Positions 9,568-18,102 of a DNA stretch of 57,739 bases are shown piece by piece. This DNA comes from Candidatus Acidiferrales bacterium. Its GTDB lineage: Bacteria > Acidobacteriota > Terriglobia > Acidiferrales > UBA7541. The notes below the pieces were generated by a model. The model was not told the DNA's origin, did not search any database, and worked only from the letters and a program-made list of their open reading frames with translations. The translations under genes were made by a program, and so were the position numbers. The stretch's first letter is position 1. The number at the start of each line of letters is the position of its first letter. The stretch spans positions 1-57,739 of the forward strand of contig JARLGK010000107.1 in the NCBI GenBank assembly GCA_031296075.1. The letters are read 5' to 3'.

Positions 9568-10118
9568 TACTCTTTCGCCTCGCCCGCGGCGGCGGCGCGT
9601 TCCTTATCCGCCTCGGTTGGTTCGGTCAAATACCCGCACTGGCCCTGCACATCGGCTTCGCCGGCCACGGTCGGCAGCGCCTCCGGAGTATACGAACCGG
9701 GACCGGACGCTTCGTTCGCCGCGCGCGCCGGCAATCCCCGCGCCAGAATCAATTCCATCGCGCGCTCCACCGGAATGCGCACCACCCCGCTCTGTTGGTC
9801 CACCCAGGCGTAGGAATTCACGTCCTGCTGCTGCGCGGCGCAGTAGTCCTGCAGCTCCTGATGCGGCCGCACTTGCAAAAGCGGGCCCGGCGGAATCATT
9901 CGGTCTGTCGGCTTCACCATGGGCGACATTGTTGCACCCATGGGCTGCGCCTTCTTAAATGAATCAAAGCTAAATTTCATCCCAACCAGAGTCACGGCAA
10001 GCACCACAGCCATCCAGAACGCAAACTGGAACAGGCCCTTAATATTGACGTCGCGCTTCTCGTAACCCGCGCTCGCATCCACCGGAGCATTCGGCTTCGA
10101 GGAGTGTTTAGTCGCCAT
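9567..10118 (-). CDS. Conserved membrane-anchored protein of unknown function in the ACIII-caa3 operon
   Basis: 183 residues from the ATG at 10118 (MATKHSSKP); the track start lies 8 codons upstream. One membrane helix at about residues 29-47 (LFQFAFWMAVVLAVTLVGM), then a proline-rich linker, then a periplasmic domain whose most distinctive stretch is NSYAWVDQQSGVVRIPVERA (residues 101-120). I recall similar motifs in proteins beside SCO and oxidase genes in other bacteria but cannot name a characterised family. It has no heme motif and only two cysteines. The 5' end overlaps actF by 11 bp and the 3' end touches the SCO gene, so it is made together with ACIII and the oxidase. A role in assembly or as an accessory subunit is inference. 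Confidence 0.85.
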   Translation of the reverse strand: MATKHSSKPNAPVDASAGYEKRDVNIKGLFQFAFWMAVVLAVTLVGMKFSFDSFKKAQPMGATMSPMVKPTDRMIPPGPLLQVRPHQELQDYCAAQQQDVNSYAWVDQQSGVVRIPVERAMELILARGLPARAANEASGPGSYTPEALPTVAGEADVQGQCGYLTEPTEADKERAAAAGEAKE

Positions 10119-11307
10119 GTTGATGCTCCAAGACGCCCGCAAACCGCGGATCGTGCAGCGGCAGCAGCGGCATTTTTTTCAGCTGCGCCATGTACGCGCC
10201 GACCCACACGCCGCCAATACCAATCACGGCAAATACGTCGAGCCCATGAATGCGCGGACCCGACTGCTGGAACGACGGCACGATCAGCCAGTACACGTCC
10301 ACCAGGGTAATGACCAGCATCCACACCGCCAGGACCGAAAGCCTCTGCAAGCGGCGCTTCACGCCTCGCTGCAGCAGGATGAAGAAGGGCACGAAGAAAT
10401 GCAGGATCAGCAATGCTGCCGCCACGGGAGCCCACGGTCCGAAGGCGCGCACCTTGACCCAGGGAATTTCCTGCTTCAGGTTTCCGGACCAAATGATCAG
10501 GAACTGCGCAAACGACATGTAAGTCCACAGCAACGTGAACGTCAGCATCAGGTTGCCGATATCGTTCAGCCGCGGCGGGTCGTAGGAATCGTGCAGCGGC
10601 TGATAGCCATCGAGCATCCGCAGCATCACAACCGAGAACGAAAGCGCGGCCAGGCACGCGATCACCATGAAAACCATTCCGTAGATGGACGAATACCAGG
10701 TCGGCTCGAGCGTCATGACCCAATCCACCATCGCCCAGGACCACGACAGAGCCCAGAGAATCGTTCCCGGCGCGGCCAGACTCGACATCCGATCCTTCAG
10801 GATCAGATCCCCGGTGCGGTCCTGCTCGGCCGACCATTTGTTCAACAGGGCAGCCAGCAGATTCCAGATAGCGAAGTAGATAACCGCGCGCACGATGAAA
10901 AAGTGCGGCTCGAGATAGACACGCCGGAAATGGCCCGCGGGTTCGTCGCCCAGCGAACCGGCCTGCATCCAGGGATAAAGCCGCGACATGCCGAAAAGCA
11001 CGGGGACAAAGAGGACCGTCATCGCCGGTATCGTGCGCGTTCCGGCTTCCAGGATCCGGCGAATGGGAAGGCCCCAGCGGCCGCCGGTCATGTGATGAAG
11101 CTGGAGGATGGCCATGCAGCCCATCGCGAACACCATCCAGAAGACGTACGCCACCAGGTAGGAATGGAAGAACTGCGTCCAATCCTTCAGGCCAAACGCC
11201 AGCGCCACGGTAATGATGAGGCCGACGACGCCGAAAGCCAGCGCGCGCCTCTGCGCGCGATCGATTTGCAGCCGAACGTTGTCCGGCAGTATGTTCGGCA
11301 AAGTCAT
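10108..11307 (-). CDS. actF: Alternative complex III subunit ActF (integral membrane)
   Basis: 399 residues, about 10 membrane helices (for example FGVVGLIITVALAFGL; SYLVAYVFWMVFAMGCMAIL; FGPWAPVAAALLILHFFVPFFILL). No cofactor motif is seen, as expected for ActF, an NrfD-related subunit that forms part of the membrane core of the quinol:cytochrome c oxidoreductase. Motifs such as LHHMTGGRWG and YLEPHFFIVRAVIYF fit the family. It overlaps actE by 4 bp and the downstream unknown protein by 11 bp. Confidence 0.9.
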   Translation of the reverse strand: MTLPNILPDNVRLQIDRAQRRALAFGVVGLIITVALAFGLKDWTQFFHSYLVAYVFWMVFAMGCMAILQLHHMTGGRWGLPIRRILEAGTRTIPAMTVLFVPVLFGMSRLYPWMQAGSLGDEPAGHFRRVYLEPHFFIVRAVIYFAIWNLLAALLNKWSAEQDRTGDLILKDRMSSLAAPGTILWALSWSWAMVDWVMTLEPTWYSSIYGMVFMVIACLAALSFSVVMLRMLDGYQPLHDSYDPPRLNDIGNLMLTFTLLWTYMSFAQFLIIWSGNLKQEIPWVKVRAFGPWAPVAAALLILHFFVPFFILLQRGVKRRLQRLSVLAVWMLVITLVDVYWLIVPSFQQSGPRIHGLDVFAVIGIGGVWVGAYMAQLKKMPLLPLHDPRFAGVLEHQHGD

Positions 11308-11996
11308 CGCGATTGCCCCATGGATTGTCCCGACGGCTGCTGCGCGGATTGCTGCGTCAGCTTCCCGCGCTCGGATTCCGGCACGTCGTCGATCTTGGAG
11401 TTGCGCGCGAGCTGCAGCACGCGAATGTAAGCCGCAATTCTCCAGCGATCGGCGGGTTCGACGCGCGCCGCATAGCTGTACATGGCGCCGAAGCCATTGG
11501 TCATCACTTCATAGAAATGCCCGGCGGGCGCATCGCGCAACCGCTGAATGTGATAGGAGGGCGGCTGCGGAAACCCGCGCTGGACGATCATGCCCCGGCC
11601 CGTGCCGGTGTAGTCGTGGCAGGGCGTGCAATAGACGTTGTAGCGCTCGCGGCCGCGATCGAGGTCGGCCCTGGTAATCGGGAACGGAAATTTATCCACC
11701 ACCACTCCGTTTTCCCGGCCCGTGAACATCAGCTCATCCAGACGCAATTGCCCGCGGGCGACCGTACCCGGAACAGGCTGGCGCTCCGAACGCCCGTCGG
11801 CGAAGAAGTCGGTCGGCTCGTACGGCAAATATTTCGGCTGGACGTGCATGTCCAGGCGGCAGCCGAAAAGCAAAAGGGCGACCGTGCCGAGGCAAGCGAC
11901 GGTCACGCCGCGCGCAAGCGAGCGCGCAGACCGCGTGTTGCCGCGCGCTCCGAAAACGCCGGGTATCAGGTCAGTCCTCAATTTCGAATACTCCAT
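11304..11996 (-). CDS. actE: Alternative complex III subunit ActE, lipoprotein monoheme cytochrome c
   Basis: 230 residues from the ATG at 11996 (MEYSKLRTD). The track's longer version starts 49 codons upstream inside actD and its first residues look like antisense-type shadow. A signal peptide ends in LLLFGC, a lipobox, so the mature protein should be lipid-anchored in the periplasm. A single heme c site CTPCH follows, with a likely axial Met in MTNGFGAMYSY. It passes electrons from the complex towards the oxidase. The start overlaps the actD end by 26 bp. Confidence 0.9.
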   Translation of the reverse strand: MEYSKLRTDLIPGVFGARGNTRSARSLARGVTVACLGTVALLLFGCRLDMHVQPKYLPYEPTDFFADGRSERQPVPGTVARGQLRLDELMFTGRENGVVVDKFPFPITRADLDRGRERYNVYCTPCHDYTGTGRGMIVQRGFPQPPSYHIQRLRDAPAGHFYEVMTNGFGAMYSYAARVEPADRWRIAAYIRVLQLARNSKIDDVPESERGKLTQQSAQQPSGQSMGQSR

Positions 11997-12507
11997 GCGG
12001 GTGCAAGCCTTCCAGAAACGCTTTCGTCTGCGCGAGATCAAATTTCTGGTCCCGCGCCTTGATGCACAGGAAAAAACGGTCCGTGGACGCCGCCGCGAAC
12101 CGCTCGACGTTAAACGTCGGGTGATACGGCGTAGGCAGCCCATTGAGCGCGAGCATCCCGAACACCGCCGTGAGCGCCGCGCCGAGAATGGTCAGCTCGA
12201 AAGTGATGGGAATCCACATCGGCCAGCTGTTGAACGGCTTCCCGCCGATGTTCAGCGGAAAGCTAATCACGTTGGCGTACCAGCACATGCCGAAACCCGC
12301 CAATCCGCCGCCCAGGCCACCGCAGAAAACCAGAGTCGGGAGGATCGTCCAATCAAATCCTACGGCTTCGGCCAGACCCTCGACGGGAATCGGCGAAAAC
12401 GCGTCAATGCGGCGATAGCCCGCTTCATGCGTGCGGTGGGCCGCCGCGAGCACCTCTTCGGGCGACGCGAACTCAGCCATCAATCCGTAAATAGGCCGCT
12501 TGACCAT
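11971..12507 (-). CDS. actD: Alternative complex III subunit ActD (DUF3341)
   Basis: 178 residues from ATG 12507; a GTG four codons upstream (12519) is the track start, and neither has an ideally spaced ribosome-binding site. It opens MVKRPIYGLMAEFASPEEVL, continues AGYRRIDAFSPIPVEGL and carries two central membrane helices (LPTLVFCGGLGGGLAGFGMCWYA; PITFELTILGAALTAVFGML). This pattern, an N-terminal soluble domain with a helical hairpin, is that of the DUF3341/ActD membrane subunit. No cofactor motif. It lies 32 bp after actB with no actC gene between them. Confidence 0.92.
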   Translation of the reverse strand: MVKRPIYGLMAEFASPEEVLAAAHRTHEAGYRRIDAFSPIPVEGLAEAVGFDWTILPTLVFCGGLGGGLAGFGMCWYANVISFPLNIGGKPFNSWPMWIPITFELTILGAALTAVFGMLALNGLPTPYHPTFNVERFAAASTDRFFLCIKARDQKFDLAQTKAFLEGLHPHGVFEIED

Positions 12508-12539
12508 GTTGCCGATCACACTCCCACTTGCTTCAAATT

Positions 12540-15500
12540 CTAGTCGCGAATCTCGGGGTTCGGATTGCGTACGCGCGCGAGATACGTGGTGCGCGGCCGC
12601 GTGTTCAAATCCTCGAGCAAACCGTAATCGCGCGTCTGCGCCTTGAGCTTCGCAACTTTGCTGTTCGGATCGTTGATGTTGCCGAACACGATCGCTTCAG
12701 ACGGGCAGGCGCTCTGGCACGCGGTGATGATTTCGCCGTCGCGGATCAAGCGATTCTCTTCCTCGGACCGAATCTTCGCCGCATTGATCCGCTGCACGCA
12801 GTAGGTGCACTTTTCCATGACTCCGCGGCTGCGCACGGTGACATTCGGGTTGCGCATGCCGTAGAGGCTCGGCGTCTTGTAGTCCGAGTAAAGATAGAAA
12901 TTGAACCGGCGGACCTTGTACGGGCAGTTGTTGGAGCAATACCGCGTGCCCACGCAGCGGTTGTAGGTCATGTCGTTCAGACCCTCGGCATTGTGGGTGG
13001 TGGCGCCGACCGGGCAGACATACTCGCAAGGCGCGTTCTCGCACTGCATGCAGGGCAGCGGCTCGTAGTACATCTCGGGATTGTCGAGGTTGCCGCGGAA
13101 ATACGTGTCGATGCGAATCCAGTGCATCGCACGGCCGCGCGCCACCTGGTCCTTGCCCACCACAGCGATGTTGTTTTCCGATTGGCAGGCGATCACGCAC
13201 GCGTTGCAACCCACGCAACGGTTCAGGTCAATCGACATGCCCCACGCGTAGCCTTCATATTTGTAGCCGGGGTAGATCGTCAGGTCCTTGGTCTTTTCGT
13301 CCTCGGGATTCTTGGCGAAGCTCGGATCCTTGCGGAACTCCTCCATCGTCGCAATCCGGACGAGATCGCGCCCGTGCTCGCCGCCCTGGCCCACCGCAGC
13401 GGAGCTTTCCTCCTCCACGGGGTGCCCATTGAGATCGATGTTGTATTGCGCCTGCGTGGTCGCGAATTCGTATTTCTTGCCGGTTTTCGCGACTTGCACG
13501 CCGCGCGCAATCCATGGCGCGGACGATGCGCGCAACAGATACGAATTGAAGCCAGGGCCCGTGCCCACGCTTCCGCCGCGAGAGCGTCCGAATCCGAGGT
13601 GCAGCGTCACCGAGTTATCCGCGTGCCCGGGCACGATGTAGATGCCGCCATTAATATTGCGGCCCGCGGGCGCGAGCGATAGCGTGACGTAATCACCGGT
13701 GGTCAAGCCGAGCTGCTGCGCCGTGCCCGGGCTGATCATCGCGGCGTTGTCCCAGGTGAGCCGCGTGATGGGCTTCGGGAGCTCTTGCAGCCACGAATTG
13801 TTCGAGAATTCTCCGTCACCGATTGAAGGATCGGGGCGGAAGACGACCTCGAGCGGGCTCGTATCGCTGCCCACCGCTTGGGTATGTCCCAGAGCCACGA
13901 AGTCCGCATGCGGCGCCACGGAAATTGCGGGCAGCGCGGTGCCGGCGATCAGCCCATCGTGCAACGAAGTTTCCCAGAGCGCTTCGAAAGCCTTGTCCTT
14001 TTCGGGGCGCTGGCTTTGCCAGTAGCCGCGAACCAGATCGTGGCCGGACTTTGCGGCGTCGCCGGTGAACAGGGCGATGATCTCATGCGCCGAATGACCG
14101 TCGTAAAGCGGCGCGATCAAGGGCTGGACAATTCCGGCCGTGCCGTCGTAGGCGCGGCCATCGCTCCAGGATTCCAGTGAGTGGGCAGCCGGAGCGTGCC
14201 AGTGGCAGAGCTCGGCCGTCTCGTCATTGTAGAGGCCGGAATGAACGCGCACCTTCGCGTTTTGGAGCGCCGTCGCAAAATTGAAGTCAGCCGGCGCATC
14301 GTAAACCGGGTTGGCTCCGAGGATAACCAGGAAGTCGACCTGGCCGGCATTCAAATCATTGACGAGTTCGCGCAAGGATTCGAGTTGGTTGACCGGATTT
14401 GCTTCGATGGATTCGGTATAGACGACGGTTTTGCCGACGTTGCCAAGCGCCGCGTTCATGGCGTGGGCGAGTGCGTGAACGAACGGCGGCTGGTGCTCGC
14501 CCGCAATCACAATCGAAGATCCGCGATGCGCGGCCAGATCGCGCCCGACGGCTCCGACCCACGCGGCCGGAATTTTCGCGCTGGCGTTCGCGCTTGGCGG
14601 CACGGCGACGCCCGCAGCGGCCGCAAGCTGTCGCGCCAGATCGTCAATGTCCGCCGAGCGCACGGGCAGGCGATGATCCGACACGGCTCCCGTGCTCGTC
14701 GGCATGCTTTCGGCGACGTACAGACGGTTCAACTTCGACGCCGGCCCGGCGCTGAGATCGCGGCGGGAACCAAACTCGCGCGCGTAGCGCACGTGCCCGG
14801 CGCCGCAGCTGAGAAAATCGGCGTCGAGCGAAACGATTACATCGGCCTGATCTAAATGATAGACGGTATTGACCGGCCGGCCAAATGCGAGCCGGGCGCC
14901 TTCGCGCACGGAATCTCCGCCACATACTTCGTACTGGTGCCATTTCGCTTCCGGAAACTGCCCGAGCAGGCTTTTAATCTGCGCGCCAAGCGTCGGAGAA
15001 GTGATCGTCTTGGTGAGGACGCGCATCCCCGCGCCCTTGGCGGGAGCCAGGCGCGTCCGCGCATTGCCCATTTCCGCGGCAAAATCGCTCCAGGTACTGA
15101 CGCGCCCGTCGAATACCACCGACTGCGAACGGTCGGGATCGTAGAAATTCAGGATCGAAGCCTGGCTGAAGATGTCCGAAGACCCGAGGCTTCCGGGATG
15201 CTCCGGATTCCCTTCGATCTTGGTCGGCCGGCCCGTATGGCTTTCAACCAGCACGCCCGTGGCAACTCCAGCCTGGAATAGAGATGTAGCGTAGAAGAGC
15301 GGGCGGCCGGGGAGAATTTCCTCGGGCGGACGCACGTAAGGCACGATCTTCTCGGTGGGGAGTTTCGTGCATGCGCTCAGGCCAGCCATGGCCGCCGAAG
15401 CCGCCATCAGTTTCAGCACATCGCGGCGATTGATATCATCGTTGCCTTTTCCCGCACTCGGAGGAAATTCGTGGTCGCGAAATTCGACGAACTCTTTCGT

Positions 15501-15611
15501 GCCCGAAAGCTCCTCGAGGCTCTGCCAGAGACGCGGGGCGCCTGCGCCAGCGAGCTTCGCCCGCGCCGCAGCCAGGTCGATCGAATTCTTCGCGATGGAA
15601 TCTTCGTTCAT
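12540..15611 (-). CDS. actB: Alternative complex III subunit ActB, molybdopterin-like / Fe-S protein
   Basis: 1023 residues. A twin-arginine signal NRRDVLKLMAASAAMAGLSAC lies at about 61-81, preceded by the usual ActB extension containing LWQSLEEL. The large middle region resembles molybdopterin oxidoreductases; family work shows that ActB lacks the cofactor. The last quarter is a ferredoxin-like domain with four cysteine groups: CVGCNACVIAC, CMQCENAPCEYVC, CVGTRYCSNNC and CTYCVQR with the later CQSAC. Known ActB carries three [4Fe-4S] and one [3Fe-4S] that take electrons from quinol to the ActA hemes. It follows actA by 13 bp. Confidence 0.96.
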   Translation of the reverse strand: MNEDSIAKNSIDLAAARAKLAGAGAPRLWQSLEELSGTKEFVEFRDHEFPPSAGKGNDDINRRDVLKLMAASAAMAGLSACTKLPTEKIVPYVRPPEEILPGRPLFYATSLFQAGVATGVLVESHTGRPTKIEGNPEHPGSLGSSDIFSQASILNFYDPDRSQSVVFDGRVSTWSDFAAEMGNARTRLAPAKGAGMRVLTKTITSPTLGAQIKSLLGQFPEAKWHQYEVCGGDSVREGARLAFGRPVNTVYHLDQADVIVSLDADFLSCGAGHVRYAREFGSRRDLSAGPASKLNRLYVAESMPTSTGAVSDHRLPVRSADIDDLARQLAAAAGVAVPPSANASAKIPAAWVGAVGRDLAAHRGSSIVIAGEHQPPFVHALAHAMNAALGNVGKTVVYTESIEANPVNQLESLRELVNDLNAGQVDFLVILGANPVYDAPADFNFATALQNAKVRVHSGLYNDETAELCHWHAPAAHSLESWSDGRAYDGTAGIVQPLIAPLYDGHSAHEIIALFTGDAAKSGHDLVRGYWQSQRPEKDKAFEALWETSLHDGLIAGTALPAISVAPHADFVALGHTQAVGSDTSPLEVVFRPDPSIGDGEFSNNSWLQELPKPITRLTWDNAAMISPGTAQQLGLTTGDYVTLSLAPAGRNINGGIYIVPGHADNSVTLHLGFGRSRGGSVGTGPGFNSYLLRASSAPWIARGVQVAKTGKKYEFATTQAQYNIDLNGHPVEEESSAAVGQGGEHGRDLVRIATMEEFRKDPSFAKNPEDEKTKDLTIYPGYKYEGYAWGMSIDLNRCVGCNACVIACQSENNIAVVGKDQVARGRAMHWIRIDTYFRGNLDNPEMYYEPLPCMQCENAPCEYVCPVGATTHNAEGLNDMTYNRCVGTRYCSNNCPYKVRRFNFYLYSDYKTPSLYGMRNPNVTVRSRGVMEKCTYCVQRINAAKIRSEEENRLIRDGEIITACQSACPSEAIVFGNINDPNSKVAKLKAQTRDYGLLEDLNTRPRTTYLARVRNPNPEIRD

Positions 15612-15624
15612 CGTCTCGCTTTCA

Positions 15625-16281
15625 TCACCGGTGACACGTGGAACAGGTCTGCAAACTCTTGATGTTGTATTCCGCCACGAGCTTCTTCCCCATCTTGAGT
15701 TGTTCGCCTGCGGAAGGCGGCTCGTAGTATGGATTGAAAACTTCCGATTTCGGCCGCACGTACTTCTCGGGCTGGCGATGGCACTCCAGGCACCACGACA
15801 TGTAAAGGGTGCCCGCGCGCTCCGTCAAAGGCATTTCCGCGATTTGTCCGTGGCACGTGGTGCAGCCGACGCCCTTCGCCACATGAATGCTGTGGTCGAA
15901 ATAGACGAAATCTGGCAGCGCGTTTACGCGAATCCATTCAATCGACTTGTCGTCGCGGTAGCTCGCACGCACGGGCTCGAGCATCGAAGCGTTCGTCCAG
16001 ATCTGCGAATGGCAGGTCATGCAGGTCTGCGTCGGGGGAACTCCCGCGAAGGACGATTTCTCGACCGACGTATGGCAATAGCGGCAGTCGATTCCCAGCT
16101 CGCCCGCATGGTGGCGATGGCTGAACGGCACGGGCTGCTGCCGCTTGACGTTCTGATCCGTGTACCACGGCGACATCGCGATCGCATACAGCGCGTAGCC
16201 CAACGCTCCAATGATCACCACCGCGCCGTAAATGCTCAGCCGCGAGATGAAGTTCGTGCTGCGATGAAAGATCTGTGCCAT
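15625..16281 (-). CDS. actA: Alternative complex III subunit ActA, pentaheme cytochrome c
   Basis: 218 residues with one N-terminal membrane anchor (IYGAVVIIGALGYALYAIAM) and five CxxCH heme sites: CRYCH, CMTCH, CTTCH, CLECH and CSTCH. This count is the ActA signature. The protein sits on the periplasmic face and relays electrons from the ActB Fe-S wire to ActE or directly to cytochrome c. It is placed between actC and actB, with 21 bp to actC and 13 bp to actB. Confidence 0.96.
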   Translation of the reverse strand: MAQIFHRSTNFISRLSIYGAVVIIGALGYALYAIAMSPWYTDQNVKRQQPVPFSHRHHAGELGIDCRYCHTSVEKSSFAGVPPTQTCMTCHSQIWTNASMLEPVRASYRDDKSIEWIRVNALPDFVYFDHSIHVAKGVGCTTCHGQIAEMPLTERAGTLYMSWCLECHRQPEKYVRPKSEVFNPYYEPPSAGEQLKMGKKLVAEYNIKSLQTCSTCHR

Positions 16282-16302
16282 CAGTTCTCTAAGTCGTTCC
16301 TT

Positions 16303-17691
16303 CTATGAATGACCCTTCTCTTCGTTTGTTTCGTGCACCAGCGACCGCACTTCCACGATGGATATCATCGGCAGGAAGCGGATAAAGAGAAAGAACAGAG
16401 TAAAGAACAGCCCGAACGTACCGATGTACGTCGCCCAATCCCACCTTGTCGGGTAGTACATTCCCCAGGACGAGGGAATGAAATCCCGGCTCAAGCTGAT
16501 CACGATGATCACGAACCGCTCGAGCCACATTCCCATGTTTACGACCAGCGAGAGGACGAACAGCAGCCCCACGTTGCGGCGCACTTTCCGGGACCACAGC
16601 AGCTGCGGGATGATGATATTACAGGAAATCAGCATCCAATAGAGCGGCGCGTACGGCCCGTGGAAGCGGTTCTTCATCATGTAGATTTCGTACTGGTCGC
16701 CGCTGTAGAACGCCAGGAACGCTTCGATCAAGTAACCGTAAGCCACGATCAGTCCCGTCGCCAGCATGACCTTGGCCATGATGTCGAGATGCCGGGCAGT
16801 CACCAGATCTTCCAGGTGATAGAACTTGCGAATCGGGATGGCCAGCGTCAGCACCATCGCGAAACCCGAATAGATGGCTCCGGCGACGAAATAAGGCGGA
16901 AAGATCGTGGTATGCCATCCGGGAATGATGCCGATCGTAAAATCGAAGCTCACAACGGTGTGGACGGAAACAACGAGCGGTGTCGCGAGGCCCGCTAACA
17001 ACAGTGACGCCGTTTCATAGCGCGACCAGTGGATGGCCGACCCGCGCCAGCCCATGGACAGCATCCCGTAGATGATCTTTGCGGTCTTGTTCTTGGCGCG
17101 ATCGCGCAACGTCGCCAGGTCGGGAATCAATCCCACGAACCAGAACAGCAGCGATACCGTCAGGTAGGTCGTCACCGCGAATACGTCCCAGACCAGCGGG
17201 CTGCGGAATTGCGGCCACATCCACATCGGATTGGGATACGGCATCAGATAGAAGAACATCCACGGGCGGCCCATGTGCAGCAGCGGGAACATTCCGGCGC
17301 ACATCACGGCAAAAAGCGTCATTGCCTCGGCGAAGCGGTTAATGGATGTCCGCCACTTCTGGTGCAGCAGGAGAAGAATCGCGGAGATGAGCGTGCCTGC
17401 GTGGCCGATACCGATCCACCAGACGAAGTTGACGATGGCGAAACCCCAGGCGGTCGGGACGCGGATGCCCCAGATCCCCACGCCCTTGATCATCAGCAGG
17501 GTGATCGTGAGGTTCAACAACATCAACGCGCCAAATGCGATCAGGAGACCGAAGACCCAGCCCGGCGTCACCGGGCGCGTCAGAACGATCGAACTGATCT
17601 TGTCGGTTACCGTTTCGAACGTATGACCCGGTCCGATAATTGGATCGGGATCGGCAACCCCAGCTGTGTTGTGTGAACCCTCAGATGCCAC
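16303..17691 (-). CDS. actC: Alternative complex III subunit ActC (NrfD-like quinol-binding membrane subunit)
   Basis: 462 residues, about 10 helices. Typical ActC stretches include WIGIGHAGTLISAILLLLHQKWR, GMFPLLHMGRPWMFFYLMPYPN and WSRYETASLLLAGLATPLV. The family (PsrC/NrfD) binds the quinol that feeds the Fe-S wire of ActB. It is the first gene of the operon, whereas the described actABCDEF order has it third. The start ATG leads into MASEGSHNTAGVADPDPIIGPG, a normal cytoplasmic N-terminus. The upstream 411 bp spacer must hold the operon promoter. Confidence 0.95.
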   Translation of the reverse strand: MASEGSHNTAGVADPDPIIGPGHTFETVTDKISSIVLTRPVTPGWVFGLLIAFGALMLLNLTITLLMIKGVGIWGIRVPTAWGFAIVNFVWWIGIGHAGTLISAILLLLHQKWRTSINRFAEAMTLFAVMCAGMFPLLHMGRPWMFFYLMPYPNPMWMWPQFRSPLVWDVFAVTTYLTVSLLFWFVGLIPDLATLRDRAKNKTAKIIYGMLSMGWRGSAIHWSRYETASLLLAGLATPLVVSVHTVVSFDFTIGIIPGWHTTIFPPYFVAGAIYSGFAMVLTLAIPIRKFYHLEDLVTARHLDIMAKVMLATGLIVAYGYLIEAFLAFYSGDQYEIYMMKNRFHGPYAPLYWMLISCNIIIPQLLWSRKVRRNVGLLFVLSLVVNMGMWLERFVIIVISLSRDFIPSSWGMYYPTRWDWATYIGTFGLFFTLFFLFIRFLPMISIVEVRSLVHETNEEKGHS

Positions 17692-18102
17692 GCAGTATCC
17701 CCGGACGAAATTTATGAATGCCTGTAATCTGCTGAAGGAGCGTCAAAAGCCCGGAATCAGCGCCCCCACACCCCGTGATGGCGCGATTCGCGGTCCGAAG
17801 CGGTACAGGTCTGACAGCGGCGCACGATCTTTCCGCGCCCAAATTCCGAAACCCAACTCTGTTGACCCTAGATGCTCGCTCAGGACGCAATAGGATAAAA
17901 CCTGAGAAGCTAAGACGCAAGTTTAAATCAAAATAACTTTTGCGGCCAGATTCAGCGAGATTCCACATTTGGAACTCCGCCACGACTCGGGAGACGAACG
18001 CCGCCCGCACTTCGCGCGGCGCGCTTGATCCGCGCTGTGCCATTTAGGGCATGACCCGACATTGAGCAGCCTCATGACCGTGCACCGGATTGATAGAATT
18101 GG
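17692..18102. other. Divergent regulatory spacer between the ACIII operon and a peptidase gene
   Basis: 411 bp with no convincing gene; small track ORFs here lack family features. It must contain the promoter of the minus-strand respiratory operon. One weak candidate on the minus strand is TTGCGT (complement at 17915-17920) and TATCCT (complement at 17892-17897) with 17 bp spacing, about 200 bp from the actC start. For the plus-strand gene a TAGAAT lies at 18094-18099 but is too close to the ATG to be an ordinary -10. No clear operator palindrome was seen. Confidence 0.4.
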
